Below the pieces are notes generated by a model, which was not told the origin of the DNA, did not search any database, and saw only the letters and a list, made by a program, of their open reading frames with translations. From assembly GCF_014257025.1 (NCBI RefSeq), contig NZ_JACMSF010000039.1, positions 24,286 through 88,285 on the forward strand: a stretch of DNA of 64,000 bases, given 5' to 3'. How positions within the stretch are numbered: the first letter of the stretch is position 1; every line of letters starts with the position of its first letter. Source of the stretch: Streptomyces cupreus (GTDB lineage: Bacteria; Actinomycetota; Actinomycetes; Streptomycetales; Streptomycetaceae). Below, one piece after another: positions 17,635-26,433 of this stretch. Both the position numbers and the translations under genes were made by a program.

Positions 17635-19164
17635 ATGACCATGGTCAAGGCGCACGTCTCCACACCCGTGTTGGTCGCCGGGAGATTCCGGCTCGTCGAG
17701 GTCGTCAGCCGGGAGACCAACCGCGTCTGCTGGTACGGGGAGGACATCGGGGTGGTGCGGCCCGTCCTGGTCACCCAGATTGGGCTGCCGGAGGTTCCGG
17801 ACGGGGAGGAGGCGCGCCGGATCATCGCGCGGGTCATCCGCACCTCCGAGCGGATGGCGCTGATGCTGCCCCACCGGGTCGGCGAAGTCATCGACGCCGT
17901 CGAGGAGTCGGGGACACTGTGGGTGGTCACCAGGTGGATCGACGGGGTGCCGCTGAGCGAACTCCTCTCCCAGCAAGGCACGTTGAACTACGTCCGGGCC
18001 GCGCGCATCGGTCTGCAGCTGCTCGATGTGCTGGAGACGGCGCACGGCCAGGGCATCGCACACGGCGAACTCAGCCCCGCCCAGGTGTTCGTGCGCGACG
18101 AGGGGTCCGTCGTGCTCACCGGCTTCGGGCTGGCGGGCGCCACCCTCGCGCCCCGGCTGGCGGCGCCCGCCTACGCCTCCCCCGAGCAGGCACGGGACGA
18201 GCCGATCGGGCCGGCCGGCGATCTGTGGGCGCTGGGCGCGCTGCTCTACACGATGGTGGAGGGGCGCCCGCCGTTCCGGGACCGGGGGCGGCCGGAGGCC
18301 ACGCTGAAGGGCGTGGACCGGCTGCCGCTGCGCACCCCGGTGCGGGCCGGGCCGCTCACCCAGGCCGTACAGGGGCTGTTGCGCAAGGACGCCCTGGAAC
18401 GGCTGCCCCGCCCGGTGGTCCGTGAGGCCTTCGTCCGCGTCCTCGACGAGGAGACCGCGGCGACCGTGCCGAGCCCGCGGCTGCGCGGCCGGTACACACA
18501 CTGCCCGGGCTTGGGCAACCGGGCCATGATCGCGGGGACCGCCCTGGCCGTCGTCACCGTCGTGGTCGCCGTCCTCGCGGTGACCGACCGGCTGCCCGGC
18601 GGCTCCGACTCCCCCGCCGCCGGGCCGAAGCCGAGCCCGACCCCGTCCGCCACCGCGCCCGCCTCCCCCAGCCCCTCCCCCACGCCGACCCCCACCCCCT
18701 CGGAATCCCCCTTCCGCCGCTACGACTCCCCCGAGGGTTTCTCCGTCACGCTCCCGGCGGGCTGGCGGCCGCTGAGCACCGACCGGGTCTCGGATCTGGC
18801 GTACCGCGTGGTGCTCGGCGCGGAGGGCGACGCGCGCACGCTCACCGTCACCTACAGCGAGCGGGTGGGCCCCGATCCCGTCGCCGTCTGGCGCGATGTG
18901 GAGCCCGGCCTGAAGCAGGGCGGCGACTACCGGAGGATCGGCGAGATCCGGGCGACGACGTACCGGGGCCGGAATGCCGCCGAGATGGAGTGGCTCGCCG
19001 ACGCCGACGGCACCCGGGTGCGTACCTTCGGCCGGGGCTACCTCCTCGGCGGCGGCCGCGGCTACTCGCTGCGCTGGACGGCGCCCGCGGCCGACTGGGA
19101 CGACGCCGACAACCGCGAGGCCCTGGCCGCCGCCCTGCGCACCTTCAAGGAGCCGTCACGCTGA
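17635..19164 (+). CDS. Membrane-anchored Ser/Thr pseudokinase-like protein
   Basis: 509 residues. Residues 15-275 have a protein-kinase fold, but the catalytic residues are gone: no glycine loop, the VAIK Lys position reads VLVTQI, HRD is HGE in HGELSPAQ (143-150) and DFG is GFG (163-165). A kinase-like C-lobe remains (AYASPEQARDE, DLWALGALLYTMVEGRPPF). One membrane helix lies at about 297-316, then a Pro/Ser/Thr-rich linker and an extracytoplasmic domain of about 140 residues (FSVTLPAGWRPL onward). A scaffold or ligand-sensing role is more likely than catalysis. It converges with the next gene and overlaps it by nine bases. Confidence 0.85.
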   Translation: MTMVKAHVSTPVLVAGRFRLVEVVSRETNRVCWYGEDIGVVRPVLVTQIGLPEVPDGEEARRIIARVIRTSERMALMLPHRVGEVIDAVEESGTLWVVTRWIDGVPLSELLSQQGTLNYVRAARIGLQLLDVLETAHGQGIAHGELSPAQVFVRDEGSVVLTGFGLAGATLAPRLAAPAYASPEQARDEPIGPAGDLWALGALLYTMVEGRPPFRDRGRPEATLKGVDRLPLRTPVRAGPLTQAVQGLLRKDALERLPRPVVREAFVRVLDEETAATVPSPRLRGRYTHCPGLGNRAMIAGTALAVVTVVVAVLAVTDRLPGGSDSPAAGPKPSPTPSATAPASPSPSPTPTPTPSESPFRRYDSPEGFSVTLPAGWRPLSTDRVSDLAYRVVLGAEGDARTLTVTYSERVGPDPVAVWRDVEPGLKQGGDYRRIGEIRATTYRGRNAAEMEWLADADGTRVRTFGRGYLLGGGRGYSLRWTAPAADWDDADNREALAAALRTFKEPSR

Positions 19165-20556
19165 ACGGCCGGGCACGCCCATCGCGCTGAGCGGCCGGGG
19201 GTGCAGGGGCTGGGTGCGCCAGCGGGCCGTGCAGGTGCGGTCCGGCAGCGAGCAGGTCACGGCGAGGCGGTGGGGCGTCTCCAGGAAGACCACCTCCGCC
19301 TCCAGGGTGTCGGGGTCGGTCCAGCCGCCGCTCACGGCGGTGGGAACCGGCTCCTCGGCGACGCTCCAGCCGCTCTCCGCGAGCCGCAGTTCCAGCCGGT
19401 GGCCGTCCTCGATCAGCGTCAGCCGGTGGCCGTCCGGGGTAGCGGTGACCTCCGCGGAGATCCAGTCCGAGCCGAAGGCGACGGCGGACCACTCCTGCGG
19501 CGCGGGCTTGCCCACGGCCGGCGGCAGCGCGAGCCCCGCCAGCCGCTCGGCCAGGGCCGCGTCCGCGGCCTCACGGCCGGACAGCGGCTCCGGTCCGCAC
19601 GCGGGCAGCAGATGCGTCCAGACCATCTCCAGCATCTTCTGCATGTCTTCGGTCGCCGCGGTCGTCGCGATCACGGCGTCCTGCTCGGGCAGCACCAGAC
19701 AGAACTGGCCGTACGCGCCGTCACCGCGGTAGCCGTGCCGCGACATCCAGAACTGCAGACCGTAGCCCTGCCGCCAGTCCTTCCCGCCCATGGGGCCGTC
19801 ATCGTTCGCCGTGTGCGTACGGGTGGCCTCGGCGACCCAGGACTCGGGCAGCACCCGCCGCCCCTCCCACATCCCGCCGCCCAGATAGAGCTGCCCCAGC
19901 CGGAGCACCGCGTCGGTGGTGGCGTGCAGCCCGCTGAAGCCGATCTCCCGGCCCGTCCGGTCCCGCACCCACGCCACCTCGCCGATGCCGATCGGGTCGA
20001 AGAGCCGGGGACGCAGATAGTCGGTGAGCGACTGGCCGGTCAGGCGCTGGACGATCGCGGCGAGGGTGTAGGTGGTGGGCTGGTTGTACGCGAAGACGGT
20101 CCCCGGATCCCGGTCGGGCGGCAGCCGCAGGAACCCCCGCACCAGGTCGTCGGGGTCCAGCGCGCGGGCCCGGTCCAGGGTCTCGGCCTCGTGGCCACTG
20201 GCCATCGACGCCACATGCCGCACGAGCATCGCGCGGCTGCGCGGGTCGGTGACCTCGGCGTCGAACTCGGGGAAGTACGAGATCACCGGGTCGTCCAGCC
20301 GCAGCAGCCCCTCGGCGACGGCGAATCCGGCTGCGGTGGAGGTGAAGCTCTTGCTGAGCGAGTACAGCAGGTGCGGACGTGCGGCGGAGTACGGCGCCCA
20401 CCAGCCGGAGGCCACGAGCTTGCCGTGCCGCATGATCATGAGGCTGTGCGGTTCTGTCTCGGGGTCGTCTTCGAGGGCGTCGAGGAAGGCCTGCACACCG
20501 CAGGCGTCGACGCCCTGGGAGGCGGGCGTGCTGGAGGGCAGTACGCGAGTCGTCAT
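19156..20556 (-). CDS. Serine hydrolase, beta-lactamase family
   Basis: 466 residues from ATG 20556 (MTTRVLPSST); a start 45 bases upstream is open but less likely. The nucleophile motif is SLSK in LLYSLSKSFTSTAAG, and the tyrosine motif is YNQ in FAYNQPTTYTLAAI. The C-terminal third (from about residue 335) is a beta-rich extra domain. No signal peptide is evident, so it is probably a cytoplasmic esterase/amidase-type member. The promoter gap to the divergent hypothetical gene is about 105 bases. Confidence 0.88.
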   Translation of the reverse strand: MTTRVLPSSTPASQGVDACGVQAFLDALEDDPETEPHSLMIMRHGKLVASGWWAPYSAARPHLLYSLSKSFTSTAAGFAVAEGLLRLDDPVISYFPEFDAEVTDPRSRAMLVRHVASMASGHEAETLDRARALDPDDLVRGFLRLPPDRDPGTVFAYNQPTTYTLAAIVQRLTGQSLTDYLRPRLFDPIGIGEVAWVRDRTGREIGFSGLHATTDAVLRLGQLYLGGGMWEGRRVLPESWVAEATRTHTANDDGPMGGKDWRQGYGLQFWMSRHGYRGDGAYGQFCLVLPEQDAVIATTAATEDMQKMLEMVWTHLLPACGPEPLSGREAADAALAERLAGLALPPAVGKPAPQEWSAVAFGSDWISAEVTATPDGHRLTLIEDGHRLELRLAESGWSVAEEPVPTAVSGGWTDPDTLEAEVVFLETPHRLAVTCSLPDRTCTARWRTQPLHPRPLSAMGVPGRSA

Positions 20557-20661
20557 GACGGCATCCCTACCCACCAGGCCGTTTCCCGTGCCCGGGCGCA
20601 TATAGGCTCCGGTCTGCGCCAGTGCGCTTCCGTGATCCGGCCAAGACCCAGGAGAGCCTCC

Positions 20662-21693
20662 GTGACCCTAGCGTTCGCCCCGTCCGAGACGTCCCCCGCG
20701 CCGCTGTCCGACCTCGTCGCGCGGGACGCGCGTGAGTTCGGGGCGTACGCGCGCACCGGCGGATGGGCCTTCGGCCTGATGGTGGCACGCAGCGTGCGCC
20801 CCGGCGGCCAGAGCGCCGACGAGACGCCGAAGGTGTCGGCGAAGGTGTTCGCCGAGCTGGCCGGCTGCTCGCCCGAGCGTGTCATGCGCTACTACAAGGC
20901 CTGGGACCGGGCCGCCGACGACGGTCTCGTCCCGCACTTCGAGGCGCTCCGGCCGGGCGCGGAGGTGGAGCTGCCGGACTCCGATGTGTGGCTGAGCTAC
21001 TACGTCTCCCGCAACAGCGCCACCTCCGAGCGCGGCACCGCCATCGCCGAGGCCGCCGAGGCGGAGGGCATCCGGCCGACGAAGGCGCTGGAGGTCGCGG
21101 AGAACCCCACCGCGCTGCGTGCCGCGATCCTCGCCGACCCCTCCACCGCCCGCGCCGCCCGCAGCGCGCTGCTCGACCGGATCAAGGAAGACCCGGAGCT
21201 CCAGGCCGAGTTGGCCCGGGACGTCGTGCGCACCGACGACCTGAAGAAGGCCGTCGCCAGCGAGAGCCGGGCCGCCGACCGCATCGGCTACGTCCGCCAG
21301 ATCGCGGAGTCCGGACAGGTCAAGACCCCCGCCGGGCAGACCATCGACGCGCCCGCCGACCTGCGCCAGGAGGCGGAGCGGCATCTGTCGCTGCTCGACG
21401 AACTGGACGAGGACGAGGACACCGGCGAGTGGGCCGGCGAGGCCTACGACACCATGAAGACCCTGGTCGCCGAGACGGTGGAGGCCGACCCCGAACTCCG
21501 CGTCCAGGAACGCCGGACGAAGTTCTACAGCAGCCTCCAGAAGGCGACGAAGGTCTTCGAGGAGCTCACCTTCGACGACGTGCAGGAGTTCGTCGAGGAC
21601 GACATGGTGCAGCAGTTGGAGGATCTCCAGCAGGCCATCGCCTCGTGCATCGCCGCGCTGCGCGGCGCCAAGGGCACCGGCGCGGCCGAGTAG
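20662..21693 (+). CDS. Conserved hypothetical protein
   Basis: 343 residues from GTG 20662 behind GGAGAGCC. I do not recognise a family. The N-terminal 110 residues contain a helix-turn-helix-like stretch (SAKVFAELAGCSPERVMRYYKAW). The middle resembles a ParB/KorB-like helical segment (ALRAAILADPSTARAARSAL). The C-terminal half is acidic and strongly helical with likely coiled coil (LLDELDEDEDTGEW to the end). It could be a DNA-binding protein; that is inference. It ends 10 bases from the convergent DUF6328 gene. Confidence 0.7.
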   Translation: MTLAFAPSETSPAPLSDLVARDAREFGAYARTGGWAFGLMVARSVRPGGQSADETPKVSAKVFAELAGCSPERVMRYYKAWDRAADDGLVPHFEALRPGAEVELPDSDVWLSYYVSRNSATSERGTAIAEAAEAEGIRPTKALEVAENPTALRAAILADPSTARAARSALLDRIKEDPELQAELARDVVRTDDLKKAVASESRAADRIGYVRQIAESGQVKTPAGQTIDAPADLRQEAERHLSLLDELDEDEDTGEWAGEAYDTMKTLVAETVEADPELRVQERRTKFYSSLQKATKVFEELTFDDVQEFVEDDMVQQLEDLQQAIASCIAALRGAKGTGAAE

Positions 21694-21703
21694 CCGTACT
21701 CAG

Positions 21704-22195
21704 TCACTCGTTCGACGTGTAGCGGTGCCGCACCCACCACGGCAGGACGAACCAGCACAGCAGATACCACAGCACAACGCCCGCGACCAGCCACGGTACG
21801 AACGCGTTGTGGGTGGCGACCCGCAGAATCAGCAGCAGTGACGCCGTCATGGTGATCAGCAGCAGCACCAGGCCGACGAAGGTCAGCCGGGACGCCCACT
21901 CCACCGCCCGGGGTTTGATGCGCCGACCGGACACCAGCCGGTGCAGGGACACGGGTCCGATCAGGGCGCCGGTGGAGGTGGCACCGACCACCACGGTCAC
22001 GATGTAGATGGCCTGCTCGGTGTCGCCCAGGTCGGCGTAGGTCGGGGTGAACACGACGGTGAGCAGGAAGCCGAACAGGATCTGCACGCCCATCTGGGCC
22101 ACCCGGACCTCCTGGATGAGCTCGGACCACATCCGGTCGGCACGCTCGTCCTCGGTCTCATCACGGCCGGAGCGTCTCTGTGTCGCTTGCGCCAT
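21704..22195 (-). CDS. DUF6328 membrane protein
   Basis: 163 residues from ATG 22195; an in-frame ATG 21 bases upstream is also possible. A charged N-terminus (GRDETEDERADRMWSELIQE) is followed by four predicted membrane helices, around GVQILFGFLLTVVF, AIYIVTVVVGATSTGALI, FVGLVLLLITMTASLLLIL and WLVAGVVLWYLLCWFVLPWW. This matches the actinobacterial DUF6328 family, whose function is unknown. Confidence 0.8.
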   Translation of the reverse strand: MAQATQRRSGRDETEDERADRMWSELIQEVRVAQMGVQILFGFLLTVVFTPTYADLGDTEQAIYIVTVVVGATSTGALIGPVSLHRLVSGRRIKPRAVEWASRLTFVGLVLLLITMTASLLLILRVATHNAFVPWLVAGVVLWYLLCWFVLPWWVRHRYTSNE

Positions 22196-22231
22196 GGCAT
22201 CCGGGTGACCCGGCATTGATCGTTCAAACCG

Positions 22232-23215
22232 CTACCAGCGGTTCTCGACCCGGTCCTTGATCCGGCGGTCGTAGAGGTCACGGATCGCGGCGAGCGTTGG
22301 CTCCGAAAGCTCGGGGAGCTCGGCCGCGGCGGCGTTGGCTCGGGCCTGCTCGGGCGAGCGGGCGCCGGGGATCACCGTGGTGACGCCGGGCTGCTGGATG
22401 ATCCAGCGCAGGGCGAGCTGGGCGGGGGTGTACCCCTCCGGGGCGAGGGCGGAGAACTCGGCGGCGGTCTCCACGCCGGTCGTGTAGTCCACGCCGGAGA
22501 AGGTCTCGCCGACGTCGAAGGACTCGCCGTGCCGGTTGTAGGTGCGGTGGTCGTTCTCCGGGAAGACGGTGTCCTTCGTGTACTTGCCGGACAGCAGGCC
22601 GGAGGCGAGCGGGACCCGGGCGATGATGCCGACGCCCGCCTCCTGGGCGGCCGGGAGCACCTCGCGCAGGGGCTTCATACGGAAGGCGTTGAGGATGATC
22701 TGCACGCTCGCCACGCCGGGGCGGGCGATCGCGGTGAGCGCCTCCTCGCAGGTCTCCACGCTCACGCCGTAGGCGGCGATGCGCTCCTCGGCGACGAGGG
22801 TGTCCAGGGCGTCGAACACCTCGTCCGACGAGTAGACGGGGGTCGGCGGGCAGTGCAGCTGCACCAGGTCGATCCGGTCGACGCCGAGGTTGCGGCGGGA
22901 ACGGTCGTTCCAGGCGCGGAAGTTGTCCAGGACGTAGTTCTCCGGGATCTGGTCGACCCGACGGCCCATCTTGGTGGCGACCATGACGTGCAGATCCGGC
23001 CGGCCGCGCAGGAAGCGGGCGATGGTCTCCTCGCTGCGGCCGTCGCCGTAGACGTCGGCGGTGTCGAAGAAGGTCACCCCTGTCTCGGCCGCCGCCTCCA
23101 GCACCGCGAGGGCTTCCTTGTCGTCCACGTCGCCCCAGTCGGCCCCCAGTTGCCAGGTGCCGAGACCGACCACGGATGCGTGCTGCTGAGACCTGCCGAA
23201 TGTGCGCTCGTCCAT
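22232..23215 (-). CDS. Aldo/keto reductase
   Basis: 327 residues. It has the (beta/alpha)8 aldo/keto reductase signature: GTWQLG near the start, FFDTADVYGDGRSEETI with the catalytic Asp and Tyr, Lys in VATKMGRR and a C-terminal NADP(H)-binding region VIPGARSPEQARANAAA. It reduces carbonyl compounds with NADPH; the natural substrate is not deducible. It stands alone, divergent from the tyrosinase operon across a 338-base gap. Confidence 0.92.
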   Translation of the reverse strand: MDERTFGRSQQHASVVGLGTWQLGADWGDVDDKEALAVLEAAAETGVTFFDTADVYGDGRSEETIARFLRGRPDLHVMVATKMGRRVDQIPENYVLDNFRAWNDRSRRNLGVDRIDLVQLHCPPTPVYSSDEVFDALDTLVAEERIAAYGVSVETCEEALTAIARPGVASVQIILNAFRMKPLREVLPAAQEAGVGIIARVPLASGLLSGKYTKDTVFPENDHRTYNRHGESFDVGETFSGVDYTTGVETAAEFSALAPEGYTPAQLALRWIIQQPGVTTVIPGARSPEQARANAAAAELPELSEPTLAAIRDLYDRRIKDRVENRW

Positions 23216-23553
23216 GGCGTCAGTCTGCCACCCTCCCCCGACACGGACGGAGAGCGGCAGTGCGGGTGCTCGCGGCCCGGCTTCCGGATCGCGTCACTTT
23301 CCGGGCGTGACCCAGGCCACCGGTGACGCACCCGTCCGCGAAAGACCACTCGAATCAGGACTCCCGGGAGAAGGAATTGCCCATTCCGGTGGACGCTCCG
23401 CCATCGACACGGCAAGATCATCTTGGTTCAATCTTGCATGACATGTGGGTAATTGTCCGGATCGTAGCCAACCACCCCTGAGGGATTTCTCCCGGTCTCA
23501 CCCCTCCCGATAGGCATGCGGAGTCAACAGCCGAACCGAACCGGGAGATCCGT
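23216..23553. promoter_or_regulatory. Intergenic region upstream of melC with nested inverted repeats
   Basis: This 338-base gap holds no supported gene. The notable element is at 23412-23437: CAAGAT-C-ATCTTG (23413-23425), and an outer pair GCAAGAT / ATCTTGC (23412-23418 and 23431-23437) sharing the left arm. A longer-spaced GCGTCAC / GTGACGC pair lies around 23290-23330. The nested repeat is about 117 bases before the melC1 start, a suitable place for an activator or repressor. No binding protein can be named. Confidence 0.45.
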
Positions 23554-23937
23554 ATGCCGGAACTCAGCCGTCGCCGCGCGCTCACCGCCGCAGCCGCCCT
23601 CGCCACCGCCTCCGGCGCCGCCACGCTCGCCGCCCCCGCCGCCCGGGCCGCCGAAGCCGGTCACCACCCCGGCTCCTCCCCCGCGCCCTTCGACGAGGTC
23701 TACCAGGGCCGCCGGATACAGGGCCGGGCCCGCTCGGGCGGCGGGCACCACGACCACCACGGCGCGGGTTACGCCGTGTTCGTCGACGGGGTGGAGCTGC
23801 ATGTGATGCGCAACGCCGACGGCAGTTGGATCAGCGTCGTCAGCCACTACGACCCGGTGCCCACCCCGCGCGCCGCCGCACGGGCCGCGGTCGACGAGCT
23901 CCAGGGTGCCGCCCTCCTGCCGTTCCCCGCCAACTGA
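23554..23937 (+). CDS. melC1: Tyrosinase copper chaperone MelC1
   Basis: 127 residues. A twin-arginine-like signal peptide opens the protein (LSRRRALTAAAALATASGAA, cleavage near ARA-AE). The mature part has the MelC1 His cluster GGGHHDHHGAGYAVFVDG and the conserved ELHVMRNADGSWISVVSHYDP. MelC1 delivers copper to MelC2 and carries it out of the cell through the Tat system as a complex. It is 34 bases upstream of melC2, the standard melC operon order. Confidence 0.96.
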   Translation: MPELSRRRALTAAAALATASGAATLAAPAARAAEAGHHPGSSPAPFDEVYQGRRIQGRARSGGGHHDHHGAGYAVFVDGVELHVMRNADGSWISVVSHYDPVPTPRAAARAAVDELQGAALLPFPAN

Positions 23938-23971
23938 CCCGCCCCTCAAGCACTTTCGGGAGCCTTCGCAC

Positions 23972-24796
23972 ATGACCGTCCGCAAGAACCAGGCGGCCCT
24001 GACCGCCGACGAGAAGCGCCGTTTCGTCGCCGCCGTCCTGGAGCTCAAGCGCACCGGCCGCTACGACGAGTTCGTCACCACGCACAACGCCTTCATCGTG
24101 TCCGACACCGACAACGGCGAGCGCACGGGCCACCGTTCGCCGTCCTTCCTGCCCTGGCACCGCAGATTCCTGCTCGACTTCGAGCGCGCCCTTCAGCAGG
24201 TGGACGCCTCGGTCGCGCTGCCCTACTGGGACTGGAGCGCCGACCGCACGGCGCGTGCCTCACTGTGGGCGCCGGACTTCCTCGGCGGCACCGGGCGGAG
24301 CCTGGACGGGCGGGTGATGGACGGTCCGTTCGCCGCCTCGACCGGCAACTGGCCGATCAACGTCCGCATAGACGGCCGTACTTATCTGCGCCGGGCGCTC
24401 GGCGGCGGCGGTCGTCAGCTGCCGACCCGGGCCGAGGTGGACTCGGTGCTGGCGATGGAGACGTACGACATGGCGCCCTGGAACAGCGGCTCGGACGGCT
24501 TCCGCAACCACCTGGAGGGGTGGCGCGGGGTCAATCTGCACAACCGGGTGCATGTATGGGTCGGCGGCCAGATGGCGACCGGGGTCTCGCCCAACGACCC
24601 GGTGTTCTGGCTGCACCACGCCTACGTGGACAAGCTGTGGGCGCACTGGCAGCGCCGGCATCCCGCCTCCCGCTATCTGCCCGCCGCCGGGACGGCGGAC
24701 GTGGTCGACCTCAACGACACGATGAAGCCGTGGAACGATGTGCGGCCCGCGGACCTGCTGGACCACACCCCGCACTACACGTTCGACGCGGCCTGA
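23972..24796 (+). CDS. melC2: Tyrosinase MelC2
   Basis: 274 residues, nearly the same length as characterised Streptomyces tyrosinases. CuA ligands are at the expected positions His38, His54 and His63 (TTHNAF, TGHRSP, LPWHRR); CuB ligands are in LHNRVH and FWLHH. It oxidises tyrosine to dopaquinone, leading to melanin. It has no signal peptide of its own and is exported with MelC1. Its last 22 bases overlap the 3' end of the convergent RNase HI gene. Confidence 0.97.
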   Translation: MTVRKNQAALTADEKRRFVAAVLELKRTGRYDEFVTTHNAFIVSDTDNGERTGHRSPSFLPWHRRFLLDFERALQQVDASVALPYWDWSADRTARASLWAPDFLGGTGRSLDGRVMDGPFAASTGNWPINVRIDGRTYLRRALGGGGRQLPTRAEVDSVLAMETYDMAPWNSGSDGFRNHLEGWRGVNLHNRVHVWVGGQMATGVSPNDPVFWLHHAYVDKLWAHWQRRHPASRYLPAAGTADVVDLNDTMKPWNDVRPADLLDHTPHYTFDAA

Positions 24797-25467
24797 TCCC
24801 TGCACTCGGGGTGGCCCCAGCCCTGCGCGTTCTTGGCGATGGGCTCGCCCGCCGCGTAGGAGCGGCCGCACAGGCAGCGGCCCGGGAACTTCGCCTTGAT
24901 GGTGCGCGAGGAGGAACCGCCGCCGCTCTTCTTGGCAGCCGTGGGGCGGCGGCGCGGCGCCTTGGCGGGGGTGTCCGGGGCGGACGGCGGCTCGGGCGAG
25001 CCGAGGTCGCTGCCCGCCGCCTCCTGGACGGTGGCCGCCTGGCTCGCGGCGCGGTCGGCGAAGTCGTTGAGCTTGTCGCCGTCGACCTGGTGGGCCGGCA
25101 CATAGCGGAACTCGACGGTGCGCCCTGCCAGGAGCTCGTCGATGCGTACGACGAGCTCCTGGTTGGCGACCGGCTTGCCGGCCGAGGTCTTCCAGCCGTT
25201 GCGCTTCCAACCGGGAAGCCAGGTGGTGACGGCCTTCATGGCGTACTGGGAGTCCATCCGGACCTCCAGCGGTACGCCGGGGTCGGTCGCCGCCAACAGA
25301 CGCTCCAGCGCGGTGAGTTCGGCGACATTGTTGGTGGCCTTGCCGAGCGGTCCGGCTTCCCAGCGGGCCGGGCTCTCCGTCTCGTCGGCGACGACCCAGG
25401 CCCAGCCCGCGGGTCCGGGGTTTCCCTTCGAAGCCCCGTCGCACGCGGCCACTACTCGTTCACGCAT
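24775..25467 (-). CDS. rnhA: Ribonuclease HI with C-terminal Cys/His extension
   Basis: 230 residues. Residues 1-150 are RNase HI with the catalytic Asp10, Glu50, Asp72, His126 and Asp138 all present; it removes RNA from RNA-DNA hybrids. A linker rich in Pro/Ser/Lys follows, then a C-terminal segment with Cys/His spacing (CLCGRSYAAGEPIAKN, GWGHPEC) that may bind zinc. Similar tails occur in Streptomyces homologues. The stop is inside the melC2 coding region (tail-to-tail overlap of 22 bases). Confidence 0.93.
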   Translation of the reverse strand: MRERVVAACDGASKGNPGPAGWAWVVADETESPARWEAGPLGKATNNVAELTALERLLAATDPGVPLEVRMDSQYAMKAVTTWLPGWKRNGWKTSAGKPVANQELVVRIDELLAGRTVEFRYVPAHQVDGDKLNDFADRAASQAATVQEAAGSDLGSPEPPSAPDTPAKAPRRRPTAAKKSGGGSSSRTIKAKFPGRCLCGRSYAAGEPIAKNAQGWGHPECRDQAASNV

Positions 25468-25502
25468 GTTCCGATCATGCCATGGGCCGAAGGGGTGCCC
25501 GC

Positions 25503-26303
25503 TCAGACGTCGGTCAGCTTGGGCATCTCGCCCTGGGTGGAGGTGACGTCGATCACCGAGAAGTTCGCGCCCTGCGGGTCGCTGAGGGCCGCGAACCGGC
25601 CGAACGGGCTGTCCATCGGCCCGAACCGCAGCACCCCGCCGAGCTTGGTGGCCTTCGACACGGCCTCGTCGCAGTCGGCGACGGAGAAGTAGACGTTGAT
25701 GTACGGCGGTACCTCGGGCGGGAACTCCTCGGTCATCCTCATCCGGCCGAGGACGGGAGCCTCGGAGACGTTGAAGATCCGGAAGTCGACCCCGTCGTGC
25801 TCCATCTGCTGCGCGGTGTACCGCGGGAAGACGGCGGGGAAGAAGGCGTCGGACTTCTCCGGCTCACGGGTGAAGACCTCGGCCCAGCAGAACGCGCCGG
25901 GCTGCTCGGGCGGCGCCTCGAAGCCCTCGTGGCTGCCCGCCTGCCAGACGCCGAAGACGACGCCGCTCGGGTCGCGGGCCAGACACATGGAGCCGAAGTC
26001 GCCCACCTCCATCGGCTCCATCAGCACCTCGCCGCCGCTCTCCCGGATCCGCCTCGCGGTGGTGGCGACGTCCGGGGACGCGAAGTAGAGGCACCACTGG
26101 GACTGGCCCTCCTGCCCGGGCATGGGCGGGACGACGGCGGCGACCGCCTTGCCGTCCGCGTAGGCCTGGGTGTAGTTGCCGTACTCCGACGACGCCTCGC
26201 CGAAGGTCCAGCCGAGGACGTCGCCGTAGAAGCTCTTGGCTCCCTCGACGTCACTGAACATCGCATCGGCCCAACAGGGGGTTCCCTCTGGCTGTACCGC
26301 CAT
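25503..26303 (-). CDS. VOC-superfamily protein with two domains
   Basis: 266 residues from ATG 26303 (MAVQPEGTPCWADAM); the longer open frame reaches into the divergent promoter and is rejected. Two tandem glyoxalase-like domains are present (about 8-120 and 135-258): CWADAMFSDVEGAKSFYGDV and FCWAEVFTREPEKSDAFFPAV begin them. Such proteins include hydroxylases and lactoylglutathione-lyase-like proteins of unknown substrate. It lies 35 bases downstream of rnhA's start on the same strand, divergent from the dehydrogenase. Confidence 0.88.
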   Translation of the reverse strand: MAVQPEGTPCWADAMFSDVEGAKSFYGDVLGWTFGEASSEYGNYTQAYADGKAVAAVVPPMPGQEGQSQWCLYFASPDVATTARRIRESGGEVLMEPMEVGDFGSMCLARDPSGVVFGVWQAGSHEGFEAPPEQPGAFCWAEVFTREPEKSDAFFPAVFPRYTAQQMEHDGVDFRIFNVSEAPVLGRMRMTEEFPPEVPPYINVYFSVADCDEAVSKATKLGGVLRFGPMDSPFGRFAALSDPQGANFSVIDVTSTQGEMPKLTDV

Positions 26304-26433
26304 GACTGCGGCCTCTCCGAATCGGTGGTGGGTCCGCTTCCACACGCTAGCCATCCCCCGCGCGAACCGCGCGCCGAACGACGCGGTCCGTTCCAGACTG
26401 GGGGAAAACGGTGTCGGCGGGACGGGGAGCGCG

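Noticed and set aside
18620..18715. Repetitive CCCCxACC-type sequence inside the pseudokinase gene
   Set aside because: It encodes the Pro/Ser/Thr linker; low complexity from protein composition, not a DNA repeat or CRISPR.
19201..20661. Long N-terminal extension of the 20662 hypothetical gene
   Set aside because: It lies entirely opposite the serine hydrolase gene, and GTG 20662 has a good ribosome-binding site.
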